From Schlesneria paludicola DSM 18645 (lineage in GTDB: Bacteria; Planctomycetota; Planctomycetia; Planctomycetales; Planctomycetaceae), in assembly GCF_000255655.1 (NCBI RefSeq), contig NZ_JH636434.1, forward strand, positions 1,868,326 to 1,905,718: 37,393 bases of DNA. The letters run 5' to 3'. Of the stretch, positions 24,898-34,900 are shown piece after piece; positions within the stretch are counted from its first letter, which is position 1; each line of letters begins with the position of its first letter. The notes below the pieces were generated by a model. The model made no database searches. It saw nothing but the letters and a program-made list of their open reading frames with translations, and was not told where the DNA came from. Both the position numbers and the translations under genes were made by a program.

Positions 24898-26106
24898 TCA
24901 GAGAACATTTCCCGCTTCAAGGATCGGCAGGATTGTTGCAAAAAGTATGAACCCCACAACAACTGCCAATACCACGATCAATATCGGCTCGAGTGCCGCT
25001 GTCAGGCGCGAGGTCGCGCTGGCAACCTGGGCTTCGTAGCCGCTCGCCAGGCGATTGAGCATCCGCTCCAACTCCCCTGTCTGCTGGCCCACTGTGAAGA
25101 TCTGGATGACGAGTGGTGGAAAAATTCCGGTTGCAGTCAGGGCGACTCCGATGTCCCCCCCTGACTGAACCCGCAACCGAATGGCGTCTAAGGCATCCTT
25201 AAGAAGCACGTTTTTGGCCGTCCGCGAAGCTGTTTCAATTGCATCAACGAAGACAATTCCATTCTCCATCAAAGTGGAGATAATAATCGCCGCGCGCGCG
25301 ATTTCCTGTTTCTTGGCCAGCGGTCCCAATATTGGCAGCGAAAAGAAAAGTCGATGCCAAATTCGCTTTCCTCTTGGCGTGTTGATGAATACGACGCCCC
25401 CGAAGACGATCGCTGCGGCAAGCGCACCTAGCCACCAGCCATGGACCGTCAATGTTTCGCTTAACATTTTTAAGACTCGAGTAGGCCAGGGGAGTGGTCG
25501 CCCCGAAGCAACGAGATTCTCGAGCAACATCGGTAGTACGACGGTCATGAGAAAGATCGAAACACTGAATGCCAGCAGGACAATGATGGCCGGATAAATC
25601 AACGCGGTCGTCACGCGATCCTTAAACTGCAGATACCGCTCGCGGAAATCCGCCAAACGGTCCAGCACTGTATCTAAAGTTCCTGCGTTCTCTCCGACCC
25701 TCACCATCTGGACAGTCAACTCATCAAACACCTCAGGATCGAGTTGCATTGCCTCAGAGAGATTGCTTCCTCCTGCCACCCGCTCCCGTAGCGTCTGAAG
25801 CGCCAACCGAAATCGACCAGTGTACTGCAAGCAGATGGTATCGAGGGCATCAACTAGGCCGATGCCGGTACTCAGAAGGGTCGCGAGATCGCGGATCGCG
25901 GACGCAACCTGCCCTGCACTTCGAGCTCGGGGGCGGAGGAGCTTAATGACACTCCGTGATGATCGCATCCGCTGTTCGTGAATTGAAAGGATTGTGAGGC
26001 CGCGCAGTCGAAGTTGCACGCGCGCATCTCGTCCAGACTCAGCCACAACGGTCCCTGAACGATCGGTGGATTTCGCATCCAAGGCTTGGTAGTAAAAACT
26101 TGGCAT
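24898..26106 (-). CDS. gspF: T2SS inner-membrane platform protein GspF
   Basis: 402 residues from ATG 26106, which has AGGAG four bases upstream; the frame is open to 26193 but without signals. Two tandem T2SSF helical domains are separated by transmembrane helices (ALIYPAIIVLLAFSVSIFLMTV and WWLGALAAAIVFGGVVFI), and a third helix ends the protein (ILIVVLAVVVGFILFATILPI). Conserved T2SSF elements such as DLATLLSTGIGLVDALD and GENAGTLDTVLDRLA are present. First gene of the minus-strand operon; 97 nt separate it from gspG. Confidence 0.93.
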   Translation of the reverse strand: MPSFYYQALDAKSTDRSGTVVAESGRDARVQLRLRGLTILSIHEQRMRSSRSVIKLLRPRARSAGQVASAIRDLATLLSTGIGLVDALDTICLQYTGRFRLALQTLRERVAGGSNLSEAMQLDPEVFDELTVQMVRVGENAGTLDTVLDRLADFRERYLQFKDRVTTALIYPAIIVLLAFSVSIFLMTVVLPMLLENLVASGRPLPWPTRVLKMLSETLTVHGWWLGALAAAIVFGGVVFINTPRGKRIWHRLFFSLPILGPLAKKQEIARAAIIISTLMENGIVFVDAIETASRTAKNVLLKDALDAIRLRVQSGGDIGVALTATGIFPPLVIQIFTVGQQTGELERMLNRLASGYEAQVASATSRLTAALEPILIVVLAVVVGFILFATILPILEAGNVL

Positions 26107-26443
26107 GAAACTCCTGATATCAATCGAACGCATCGAGTGTTGCTTCAATGGCAGCCATACAGTCGGTGCATGCAAACTGTACCCACCAATCACTAGGGCA
26201 GCATTCTGCAGTGGCCCGTTGAGTTGCCATTTTCAACACGTGTTCTGTATGCCGGCTTTTAGATCATTCGACCAGCAATGGCCAACTCAAATTCGCAAAC
26301 AAGTCGCGGGATGCGTGCCCAAATGATCACCACCTCTCCAGCCGCTGGCGTTAAGAATGTGCTGAGAAATTCACTACTTCAACGCTCATCTCATGAAATG
26401 AAACACTCGAACTGCGGCAATCTGCAAAATGCGCATTACAGAA

Positions 26444-26471
26444 TTGACAGGCATGTTTTTTTTACTACGAT
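26444..26471 (+). promoter_or_regulatory. Promoter candidate for cassette B (PA14-B, RHS-B)
   Basis: TTGACA, a 16-nt spacer with eight consecutive T, then TACGAT. It matches the block at 13795-13822 in front of the paralogous cassette in both hexamers, spacing and T-rich spacer. It predicts a leader of about 220 nt before the ATG at 26697. Confidence 0.5.
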
Positions 26472-26565
26472 CTCGAGGGTCGCACAACATCGTTGTCGAC
26501 GCAATCGCAGAATATGCTTCTACTCACTAATCGTATCGATGTGAGTGTGGCATCCTTTTTCGATT

Positions 26566-26628
26566 GCAGTTAATCGTCTCTTAACTGCTCACCAATCAAG
26601 CTGTTGGTATTCAAGTTAGTGTAACTTG
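26566..26628. promoter_or_regulatory. Two inverted repeats in the cassette B leader
   Basis: GCAGTTAA-7 nt-TTAACTGC at 26566-26588 and CAAGTTA-GTG-TAACTTG at 26612-26628, both perfect. They lie between the predicted promoter and the PA14-B start. They could be operator sites or leader hairpins; no U-run follows, so they are not obvious terminators. Confidence 0.35.
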
Positions 26629-26696
26629 CCTGCGCATTTTCGCGCGCACTTGCGTGTGATTCTTTTTGCAGCACACGCAACCACGGAGGGGTCTCT

Positions 26697-28787
26697 ATGC
26701 GCAGTCGTGTCCTTGCGCTATCGCATTGTGTCATGATGTCTTTGTGTGTTTCGCTTAGCTTATCAGCCATTGCAGATGCGCAATTAAAGCTTCCCGTTGG
26801 TTGGCAAGAGTCTTCGCCAATAGATTTTGCATTGGCAATTCGCTCACTCCGCGAGCAAGATGCGATCAATTTGCTATCCGTCGATGAGAATGAAGCCGCA
26901 GTGCAACGAGGAAAATCGCTGTTCTTGGCGACCGACCTTTCCGGTGCGACAATCTCGTACCAGACGCTCGAGATGCTTCATTGGCTGACGAGATTTCGCC
27001 TTTCGCCAGAAGAGGTTGCAAGGACTCGTTCGACAATTTTGGCTCGGAACGATGATTGGACGGGCCAGCCGTTTGAGGAAGTGTGGGCCAAGTGCTGGAT
27101 GCTGTATCGACTGAAGGTCGATGCGCCGCCACGGATTGCAGAGTTAAGACGCTGGGTTTCTGCGGGGGGAAAGCCCGACCAGATCCCACCTATGGAGTTG
27201 CAGCACGATATGGTGCGGCAATGCTTTGAGGAATTGCACCTGATCAATGGACCATTCTCGGTGGAATGGAATGGCTTCGTCACGGCAAGTCAGTCTGGCG
27301 CACATGTGTTTTCAATCAGCCCCATCAACGTAAACTCTAGCAATCCAGATCAGCCGATCAAATTCGCGATGACAATTTCCGTTGGCGGGCAAAAAAAACT
27401 TGATTCCTCGCCAACCGAAGAGTCGTCCAGTGGTGTGGCTGGGGGCGGAGCGTGGACAAGCTCCTCATCTCCTGTGCAGTTAGTAGCGGGGCGTCCAGTC
27501 GCGTTTCGAGTGACCGCGACTGCAAATGTCGCCGAGGTGCCAGACTCCATCCTTCATGCAATCGTCTCATGGAGCCGAGACGGAGGGCCACAAGTCGTTC
27601 TCCCTTCTTCATCACTGACTCTACCCACGACTGGAGAGCCGGGGCTTGCGGCGACCTATTCATGGCAGGCGGATGGGCAGCCCAGGGTTTTGAAACGAGT
27701 CGACGCCAACATCGACTTTGCCTGGGTCCACTCGCCGATCAAGCTGGCGGTGAACACGGCGACAGCGAGCAAGCTTTCAGATGTGATGTGGGCCACACTG
27801 ACATCCCCCGCCTATCTCCAGTCATTGCTGGATTCGCAATTCAAGATGCACCCATTCTTTAAGGAGCCTGACGATACATCTTGTGGACTGTCCACGGAGC
27901 GCCGAAAGGCATTTCACGAGCTCTTGCTGCAGACTCCGCAGTTGCTCGATACGGTCAGCGTCAAGCTTGCGGTCGATTTCTACCAAGCACACCGAGCTGG
28001 GGCACCCGAAACGGCACTTGATGTTTTCGGTGTCTGGGCACAACGACATGCGGATTTGATGTGCAAGTTTGGAGATGGTTCCGAATTTGACGCGGATACC
28101 CGGTCTCAGCTCGCCGGAATGGCGATGCTGACGACATTGCAGTTGCCACATCACGCAGCGCGATTGCAAAACGAATACTTACAATTGCCCGACGGGCGCT
28201 GCTCTTTACCTGTCGCGTATGCACTCGCCTCCTCCTACTTGGGTCGGCAGAAGCTTGAAGAATGGACTGCATTCCTCGATACGCGATTGTCGGATTCGAG
28301 TTTGGTAGGTGACACGCGTGTCAATTGGCTGATTGCCCGTGCCTATGCTGAAGAGATCCGATACATGCCGCAGAATCTCGACTTGAGTTGGAACACCTAT
28401 CGGAGTACTCGAGCTCTCGACGGACAGGTCTATTTGGAGCAAGCGCTCAAGGCCGCGAAATCACCGGCGACGATTTCTCGAGCCACATTGGAAATTGCGG
28501 CCCGGCTCGTTTGGGGCGGACAGACTCAGGCCGCTCAAGATTTGCTAACCAAGACGTCAAAATCGCTACCTGTCGAGGAGCAGGCGAAGCTATCAGTAGC
28601 AATCGCACAAGTGATCCGACTGACGAATTTGCGATCAGAATCGGCTCTGAATCAGAGTTTGGAAGCCCAAAAAGCCTATCTCAGCGTGCTCAAGCAGAGA
28701 CGCGATCTGGCGGCAGCCAAAGGTGATACAGCGACAGCTCAGCGTTATGAAGAGTTGATCAGTAAGGCGAGCCAAAGCTCCCGCTGA
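26697..28787 (+). CDS. Secreted PA14-domain/helical-repeat protein B
   Basis: 696 residues; ATG preceded by GGAGGGG. It has a signal peptide (MRSRVLALSHCVMMSLCVSLSLSAIADAQ), a helical N-terminal part (ALAIRSLREQDAINLLSV), a PA14-like domain (VEWNGFVTASQSGAHVFSI, then GGQKKLDSSP, LVAGRPVAFRVTA and LHAIVSWSRDGG), a second PA14-like motif (GLAATYSWQ, DANIDFAW) and a C-terminal helical repeat region (AYALASSYLGRQKLEEWTAFL). It is a full-length paralogue of the protein encoded at 11425-13527 and likewise directly precedes an RHS gene (gap about 190 nt). Likely role: exported glycan-binding or scaffold partner of the RHS protein. Role inferred. Confidence 0.75.
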   Translation: MRSRVLALSHCVMMSLCVSLSLSAIADAQLKLPVGWQESSPIDFALAIRSLREQDAINLLSVDENEAAVQRGKSLFLATDLSGATISYQTLEMLHWLTRFRLSPEEVARTRSTILARNDDWTGQPFEEVWAKCWMLYRLKVDAPPRIAELRRWVSAGGKPDQIPPMELQHDMVRQCFEELHLINGPFSVEWNGFVTASQSGAHVFSISPINVNSSNPDQPIKFAMTISVGGQKKLDSSPTEESSSGVAGGGAWTSSSSPVQLVAGRPVAFRVTATANVAEVPDSILHAIVSWSRDGGPQVVLPSSSLTLPTTGEPGLAATYSWQADGQPRVLKRVDANIDFAWVHSPIKLAVNTATASKLSDVMWATLTSPAYLQSLLDSQFKMHPFFKEPDDTSCGLSTERRKAFHELLLQTPQLLDTVSVKLAVDFYQAHRAGAPETALDVFGVWAQRHADLMCKFGDGSEFDADTRSQLAGMAMLTTLQLPHHAARLQNEYLQLPDGRCSLPVAYALASSYLGRQKLEEWTAFLDTRLSDSSLVGDTRVNWLIARAYAEEIRYMPQNLDLSWNTYRSTRALDGQVYLEQALKAAKSPATISRATLEIAARLVWGGQTQAAQDLLTKTSKSLPVEEQAKLSVAIAQVIRLTNLRSESALNQSLEAQKAYLSVLKQRRDLAAAKGDTATAQRYEELISKASQSSR

Positions 28788-28976
28788 TTCGAAACGATGG
28801 CGTTATCAAGCCATTTTCCTCTGGGCAGCAATACATAAGCCGATCGTTCCCTAGCGTTAGAAATTGATTGGCCACCATTGAGGTCGTCGCGACTTGGCGA
28901 TCTTCAGGACGCTTCATTCGCGGCCCCTCCGGGGCGCATTGAGATGCCCTCTCTCTTGGAAAGAATCGAGACAATA

Positions 28977-31900
28977 ATGCGAGCCTTTATTTCTCACATT
29001 CGCGGTATGCGAATCGCTCATCCAATTCATCAAATCCTCCATGTCAACCTCGTACTATGGATGATCCCAGCACTGATTCTGCCAGTAGAACTCTTGTTGG
29101 TTCCGTCAGTCTCTTATGCCACAGTACCGGGGCCGAACCCTTCTTCAAACCCTCCACCTGGCGGCAGGTGCCAGTCAGGTGGAAACTCTAATCAGGATCC
29201 TGTCGGGGACTCCAGCGGTTCTGATGACTCAAATTCGTCTGAGTCTGACTGTGACCCCCTCCCTTCAGGCGATGAAGTCACTGGGGAACCGGACGACACC
29301 CCTGGAGGTGACACACCAGAGGGGGAGGAGCTCGATCAGTGCTCGGACCCAATTACGGCACCGTACACGACAAGCGACCCGATCTTTTTGCGTTTTGGAT
29401 CTGCGATCGAAAAGGCCACCGATCTGCATCTGTCGGCTGCGGGGATGAATTGGGCGTTGATGCGAAGCTACTCGAGCAACGTCGAGGGCTTCACGTGCTT
29501 GGGAAACCGATGGCTTTCCACCGCAAATGACCTACGGTTGAATATTCATCCTGCGCCATCAGGCGGATCGATGGTCTCTTTAATCGTCAACGCGACTTCC
29601 CAACGCAGTTGGGATACCGCGGCTCCCCAACTGCCGGATAGTACGCTCAGGCTCACCGCGGCGGGCTCCAGCTATGTCATCACAGACAAGCTAAAAAACG
29701 TGAGATACGTGTTCGACTCGACTGGGAAAATCCTCGAGCAGTCGACACTTCAACTGACCGATCGCGGATTGGCCGCGACAACTTATACTTACAATTCCAA
29801 CGGAACGCTTCAGCAAATCACAACTTCGGCAGGACAGGACTATTCTGTCGAGTTTACCTACCACGTGAGTAATCCCTCGCTGCTGGTACGCGTTCAGGTA
29901 AAAGACGCACTCACTGCAGGCAATCTGTTACAGCAGGTCGACTACACGTACTACCATGATGTCGTCGGTCGTTCGACCGACCTCGGGACCACTAACGATC
30001 TGGTGCAGGTCAAGGTTGCCAGGAAAGCGACGTCGGATCCAGCGGGGACACTGTCAATTATTCGATACACACAGTATCGCTACAGCCCCGGTAGCTTGCT
30101 GAAGGCCGTATTCGAACATGCCGACATTCAACGAATGATGACGGCGCTATCGCTCAGCACTCCCGAAAGCGTGATGACGCTTTCGGATCTCTCCGGAACA
30201 CCGAAAGTCAATACATTTGCGAATCGAAGTTTCACATACTACACCGCCAACGTATCGACCTCCTCGATCAATACTCCGTTTGCAACTGGCGAAGATCTCA
30301 ACGCGACCTACGGCGGTGGTGAATATAGCGAATACAACTACGTTGCAAGTGAAACCATTCGTGGTTGCGGATCATGCAATTCCACAGGGTCCCTCAAGAA
30401 ACAATATTTCTATACCTCGCGAGTCAGTCAGGGGGCTGCGAACGGTGTCAATCATATCGTCATCGAAGACACACAAGATTCGAGTGGCGTCGCCAAGTAT
30501 CGTACAATTTACGGGCTTGAGTTCACGGGACGATTGCTGCGAAAAGTGTTCATTGAAAATCCCGTCAGCTCACCAAAATACTGGTGCGAATCTTGGACGA
30601 TGACTGATAGTACGACACGTTCCACCTACTTGACGGGTTCACATCGATACCCAAGTGCGCACACTGTCGTTACGACGGCGTCCAACTTGAGAACGTTTTT
30701 GCATCCATACGATGGCACGAGTTGGGCGAATGACACGAGTACACTCAATTCGACGTCAGGACTGATTCGAACGCATTCGTTCAATACGAATGGGCAGAGA
30801 ACGGATTCTTTCGTGCAGAATGGATCGGCGGGCACTCCATACTATGTTGCCGCGTATGATTTTGGAGACACGACGAATCCCAATCTCATCACGGCTCGTT
30901 ATGACTACCCGACTCAGACAACCTCGCGATCTGCCGGCAAGCAACGGTCCTATAGCTATACGTTCTATGACACTGCACATCAGCAACTCAAGACGAGGAC
31001 GACAACCTGGCCCACGATTTCGGCGTCGCAGAATGGCTCTGGCGTTGCGACAACAACGAGGGAGTATTTCGACAACCTGGGGCGACTTCGATGGACTCAG
31101 GATGGTGAAGGTTACATTGACTACTACAGCTACAACCCGAAGACCGGACGATTGGCATACTCCGCGACCGATGTGGATCCAGCGTCTCCGGGAAGCGACA
31201 TCACCAGCGGATCGACGGGAAATTGGGATGCGGTCACGTTCGGCGGTGCAAATACGAACGCTCCAAGTCGAAGTGGTTCGCTACCGAGCCCATTGGCGTT
31301 GGCCAATAAACGGTACTACGACGCGCAAGGTCGCTCGACACAAGTCATTGATGCCAGTGGGGCGTTTCATTTCGTAGCCTATTCCAACACCCAAACGGTT
31401 CAATTCCCGTATTGGAATAGCTCGACCAATAAGAGTGAACTTCCGATCCGAGTGACCCAGTTCAATAGCAGCGGTCTGGTGACAGACAAGGTTCGCTTGC
31501 GGATTCCTTTTTCGACAATTTCCACGTCATCTGGGGTTCCAATTAGTTTTTCGACAGTCCCTTCGCAAAGCGACTATGTCTCTTGGACGCGAACGTCATA
31601 TGACCCAGTGGGGCGGCTTTCGTCTGTCGATCGCTATGCGACGATCCCCTCTTCAGGTAGCGGGACATTGGGTTCCGATTATTACCGGAGCATCGTCCAA
31701 TACGACTCTCTCGGACGGTTGCAGTACGGTATTGATGTGATCAAAGGATCGGCTTCAGGGAATCGGGTGGAGCAGGTTACGCAACTGGTTTACGACACAT
31801 TAGATCGTGTCACACAAGTGAATACCGGTGTCAGCGGTGATTCCGCTGCCAATAGCCATGACATGACGGACAACTATGACGTCTATCCAACGTTGCGAAC

Positions 31901-34900
31901 CAGAAGCCAGGTTGTCTACGACGGAGGCGGGGTCGGTGATGGGCACGTCACCAAAGGGCGGGAGTTCTTCGGTACGGGAAGTACCGATTACACCGGTACG
32001 AATTATTTCAGGACGTATCGAGGCGATCTGCGGGGTATTGAGCCGTTCTATGTCAGCAGTTCTACTGAAACACCGATCGGCCCTTATTCGGTCAAAGATG
32101 TCGATTGGCTAGGACGGACGACCACGGCCTCAATTTTTAATACTGCGCCGACATGGTCTACTGTGTTGACGGGTGACGGATACAGCGCGTACGCCTCCTC
32201 GACAGCGACGAATAGAAGAACCCAAGTCGACACGCTCTACGATGATCTTGGTCGCGTTTACCAGGCGAAGAAGTTCAAAATCGCAGCGACGACAGGAGCT
32301 GGCACCAACTACCTGTCTCGCAAAAATTACTTCGACCGAAATGATCAGCTCGTCGCGACTGGCATCGAGTACGCCAAGGGAACCGAAATCGCCTACGATG
32401 GTGCTGGGCGTGCGTATCAGCAACGAACCGTTGTTGCTCTAAAATCAACGCCATACACATCAGCTGCGTTCAACTACAACGCGCCAGCCCCCAAGCCATC
32501 CTTGAACTCAATGAGTGGCGGGGACTCAGGCGTCCTAACGCTTTATCACCAAAGCCTTGATGCCAATGGAAACGCATCGGAAGTCAATAGTTTAGAGGAC
32601 AACCACGACGATCTGGCAGGTTCGTCTAAGGGGATCAACCTCACGAACAACAATGACTACGTTCGTCAGACGGAGTTTCGGTGGTTCGATACGGTTGGAA
32701 GGTTCACAACGTCGGCAGATTTTGGGTCTGGGGACGCGACATCTGGGGCGGGACAATGGAAATATGCTTCGAAACCAAGCCGACCTTCGACGGAGCCGAC
32801 AGCTTCAAGCAATACTTCGCTCATCTCGCGGAGATCATACAACGCTGATTCGGGCATACCTGAAACCACCGTCGATCCTGCCGGGGTTACGACTAAGCGT
32901 TTTGTCGATCGCTTGGGCCGCGCAACGTATGTCGCTTCCAATTTCAATGACTTCAATGCGTCGACAGAGTCAGGTACTGGAGATCCAACTGATTCTTCCA
33001 AGGATCAGGTCACAAAATGGATTTACGATGGTCCAAAGCGCCTCAAGCAGTTAGTTGCTATGGATCCCAACGCGGATGGAAATCTGTCGGATAATCAGGT
33101 CACAACCTACTTGTATGAAGACGCGGTCAGTGCTGATCGAACGACGAATTCCATCTATCCAGACTCCACTGATACGACGTCGTCCGGCAGCGATCAAGTC
33201 AAATTGGCCTACAACGTCGATGGAAGTCTTAATCAGCGAACGGACCAGCGCGGTGCCGTAATTGGATATTCGTACGCGAGTACTCGTCTGCTTTCGATGC
33301 AGTCCGTTTCGACTTTGGGCTCGGGAGTCGACGGGAGTGTTCGCTCCATTGGCCACACATACGATAGCTTGCGTCGTATTCAGAAACTCACAAGCTACGC
33401 GAGCACTGCGGGGACTGGCTCCATCGTCAACGAGGTTCAGTTCGTCCCCGATGAAATGGATCAGATCGCGGTGACGTACCAGTCGCACAGCGGCGCCGTC
33501 AATACATCCACAACCCCCAAAGTGCAGTACGTCAACAACAATAACACGGCAGGTTCTGTCTTCAATAAGCAATATCGTCGTCAATGGATCACCTATCCCA
33601 ACGGGCGGATTATCTATCACGACTTTGGCCCTGCGGGGAATCCCTACGACGTTCTAAATCAGGTTCGAACGATTCATGAGACGAACACTCTCGGAACGAC
33701 TTTCGTTCAGTATGAGTACAACGGTGCAGGCTCGACGCTTGCCGGCGTGACGTTATCGGAGCCTTCTCTAAAGCTCGATTACTTCCAAGGTACGGTTGGT
33801 ACGTACAAAGGGCGTGATCGCTTCGGTCGTGTGGTCGATCACTATTGGAAGGGTTCAGGATCAACTCCCGATGCTGATCGATTCCGTTACGGCTACGACT
33901 ACGCGAGCAATCGAGTTTACAAGGACATCGATTCCTCGATTTACGCCACAAACACGAAAGACGAGGCCTACACGTATGACGGTCTCCACCGCCTGAGCAC
34001 AACGAAAGTGGGAACGCTTTCAGGTTCGACAATCTCTGGCACGCCGGCTACAGAAGAAGCATTTACACTGGATGCACTGGGGAATTGGCCAAATTATTTG
34101 ACCAAAGCGTCAGGCACGGCAACCCTCAATCAGACTCGGACAGCGAACTCCGCAAATGAAATTGCATCAATCTCTGAATCCGTCGGGGCGACCTGGGCAA
34201 CTCCCGCCTACGACGCCGCGGGAAATATGACCACGATTCCCAAGCCATCTGCTCCCGCAGCGGGCTACACTGCGACATATGATGCTTGGAATCGACTTGT
34301 CAAATTGGTGGATACGTCAACCAGCCAAACCGTTCAGCAGAACCAGTACGATGGACGCAATTTCCGTGTGGTCACGCTGAGCTACTCCAGCGGCACCTTA
34401 TCTGAGACACGACACGCATACTACACTGACGATTGGAGGTGCGTGGAAGAGCGAGTCGGCAGCGCAACGACGGCAGATAGGCAGTTTGTGTGGGGGGATC
34501 GGCACATTGACGATCTCATTGTCCGTGATCGAGGAGTCGAAAGACTGTATTCGCTTCACGACGCGAACCGGAATGTAACTGCGATTGTAGACGGGGCGGG
34601 AGTTACTCAGGAGCGATATGCTTACTCTAGCTACGGCGTGCCGATCTCCCTGGGCCCTAGCTTCGGATTACGGCCATCAAGCTCCTTCAATTGGGAAACA
34701 CAGCTGGCAGGATATCGATACGATATCTCCACAGGCCTCAATCAAGTCCGCAACCGTTACTATAATTCGCCTCTTGGGGTCTGGTGCGAGCGAGATTCAT
34801 TTGAATTTGCGGCCGGAATGAATCTTACGGCCTACTGCGCGAATGATCCTATTGGATTAGTTGATCCTTACGGAGAAAATCCAGAAGCGGACACGATAGC

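Larger units (their letters stand above)
26107..26696. other. Divergent intergenic region between gspF operon and cassette B
   Basis: About 590 nt with no gene I can support. It must hold the gspF promoter (none convincing seen) and the cassette B promoter (26444-26471). Dyads visible: AACACGTGTT at 26235-26244, GCAGTTAA/TTAACTGC at 26566-26588 and CAAGTTA/TAACTTG at 26612-26628. Confidence 0.6.

Noticed and set aside
28919..28937. GC-rich hairpin just before the RHS B start as a terminator
   Set aside because: No U-run follows and it lies a few bases before a possible start codon; a leader hairpin is equally likely, so no feature is called.
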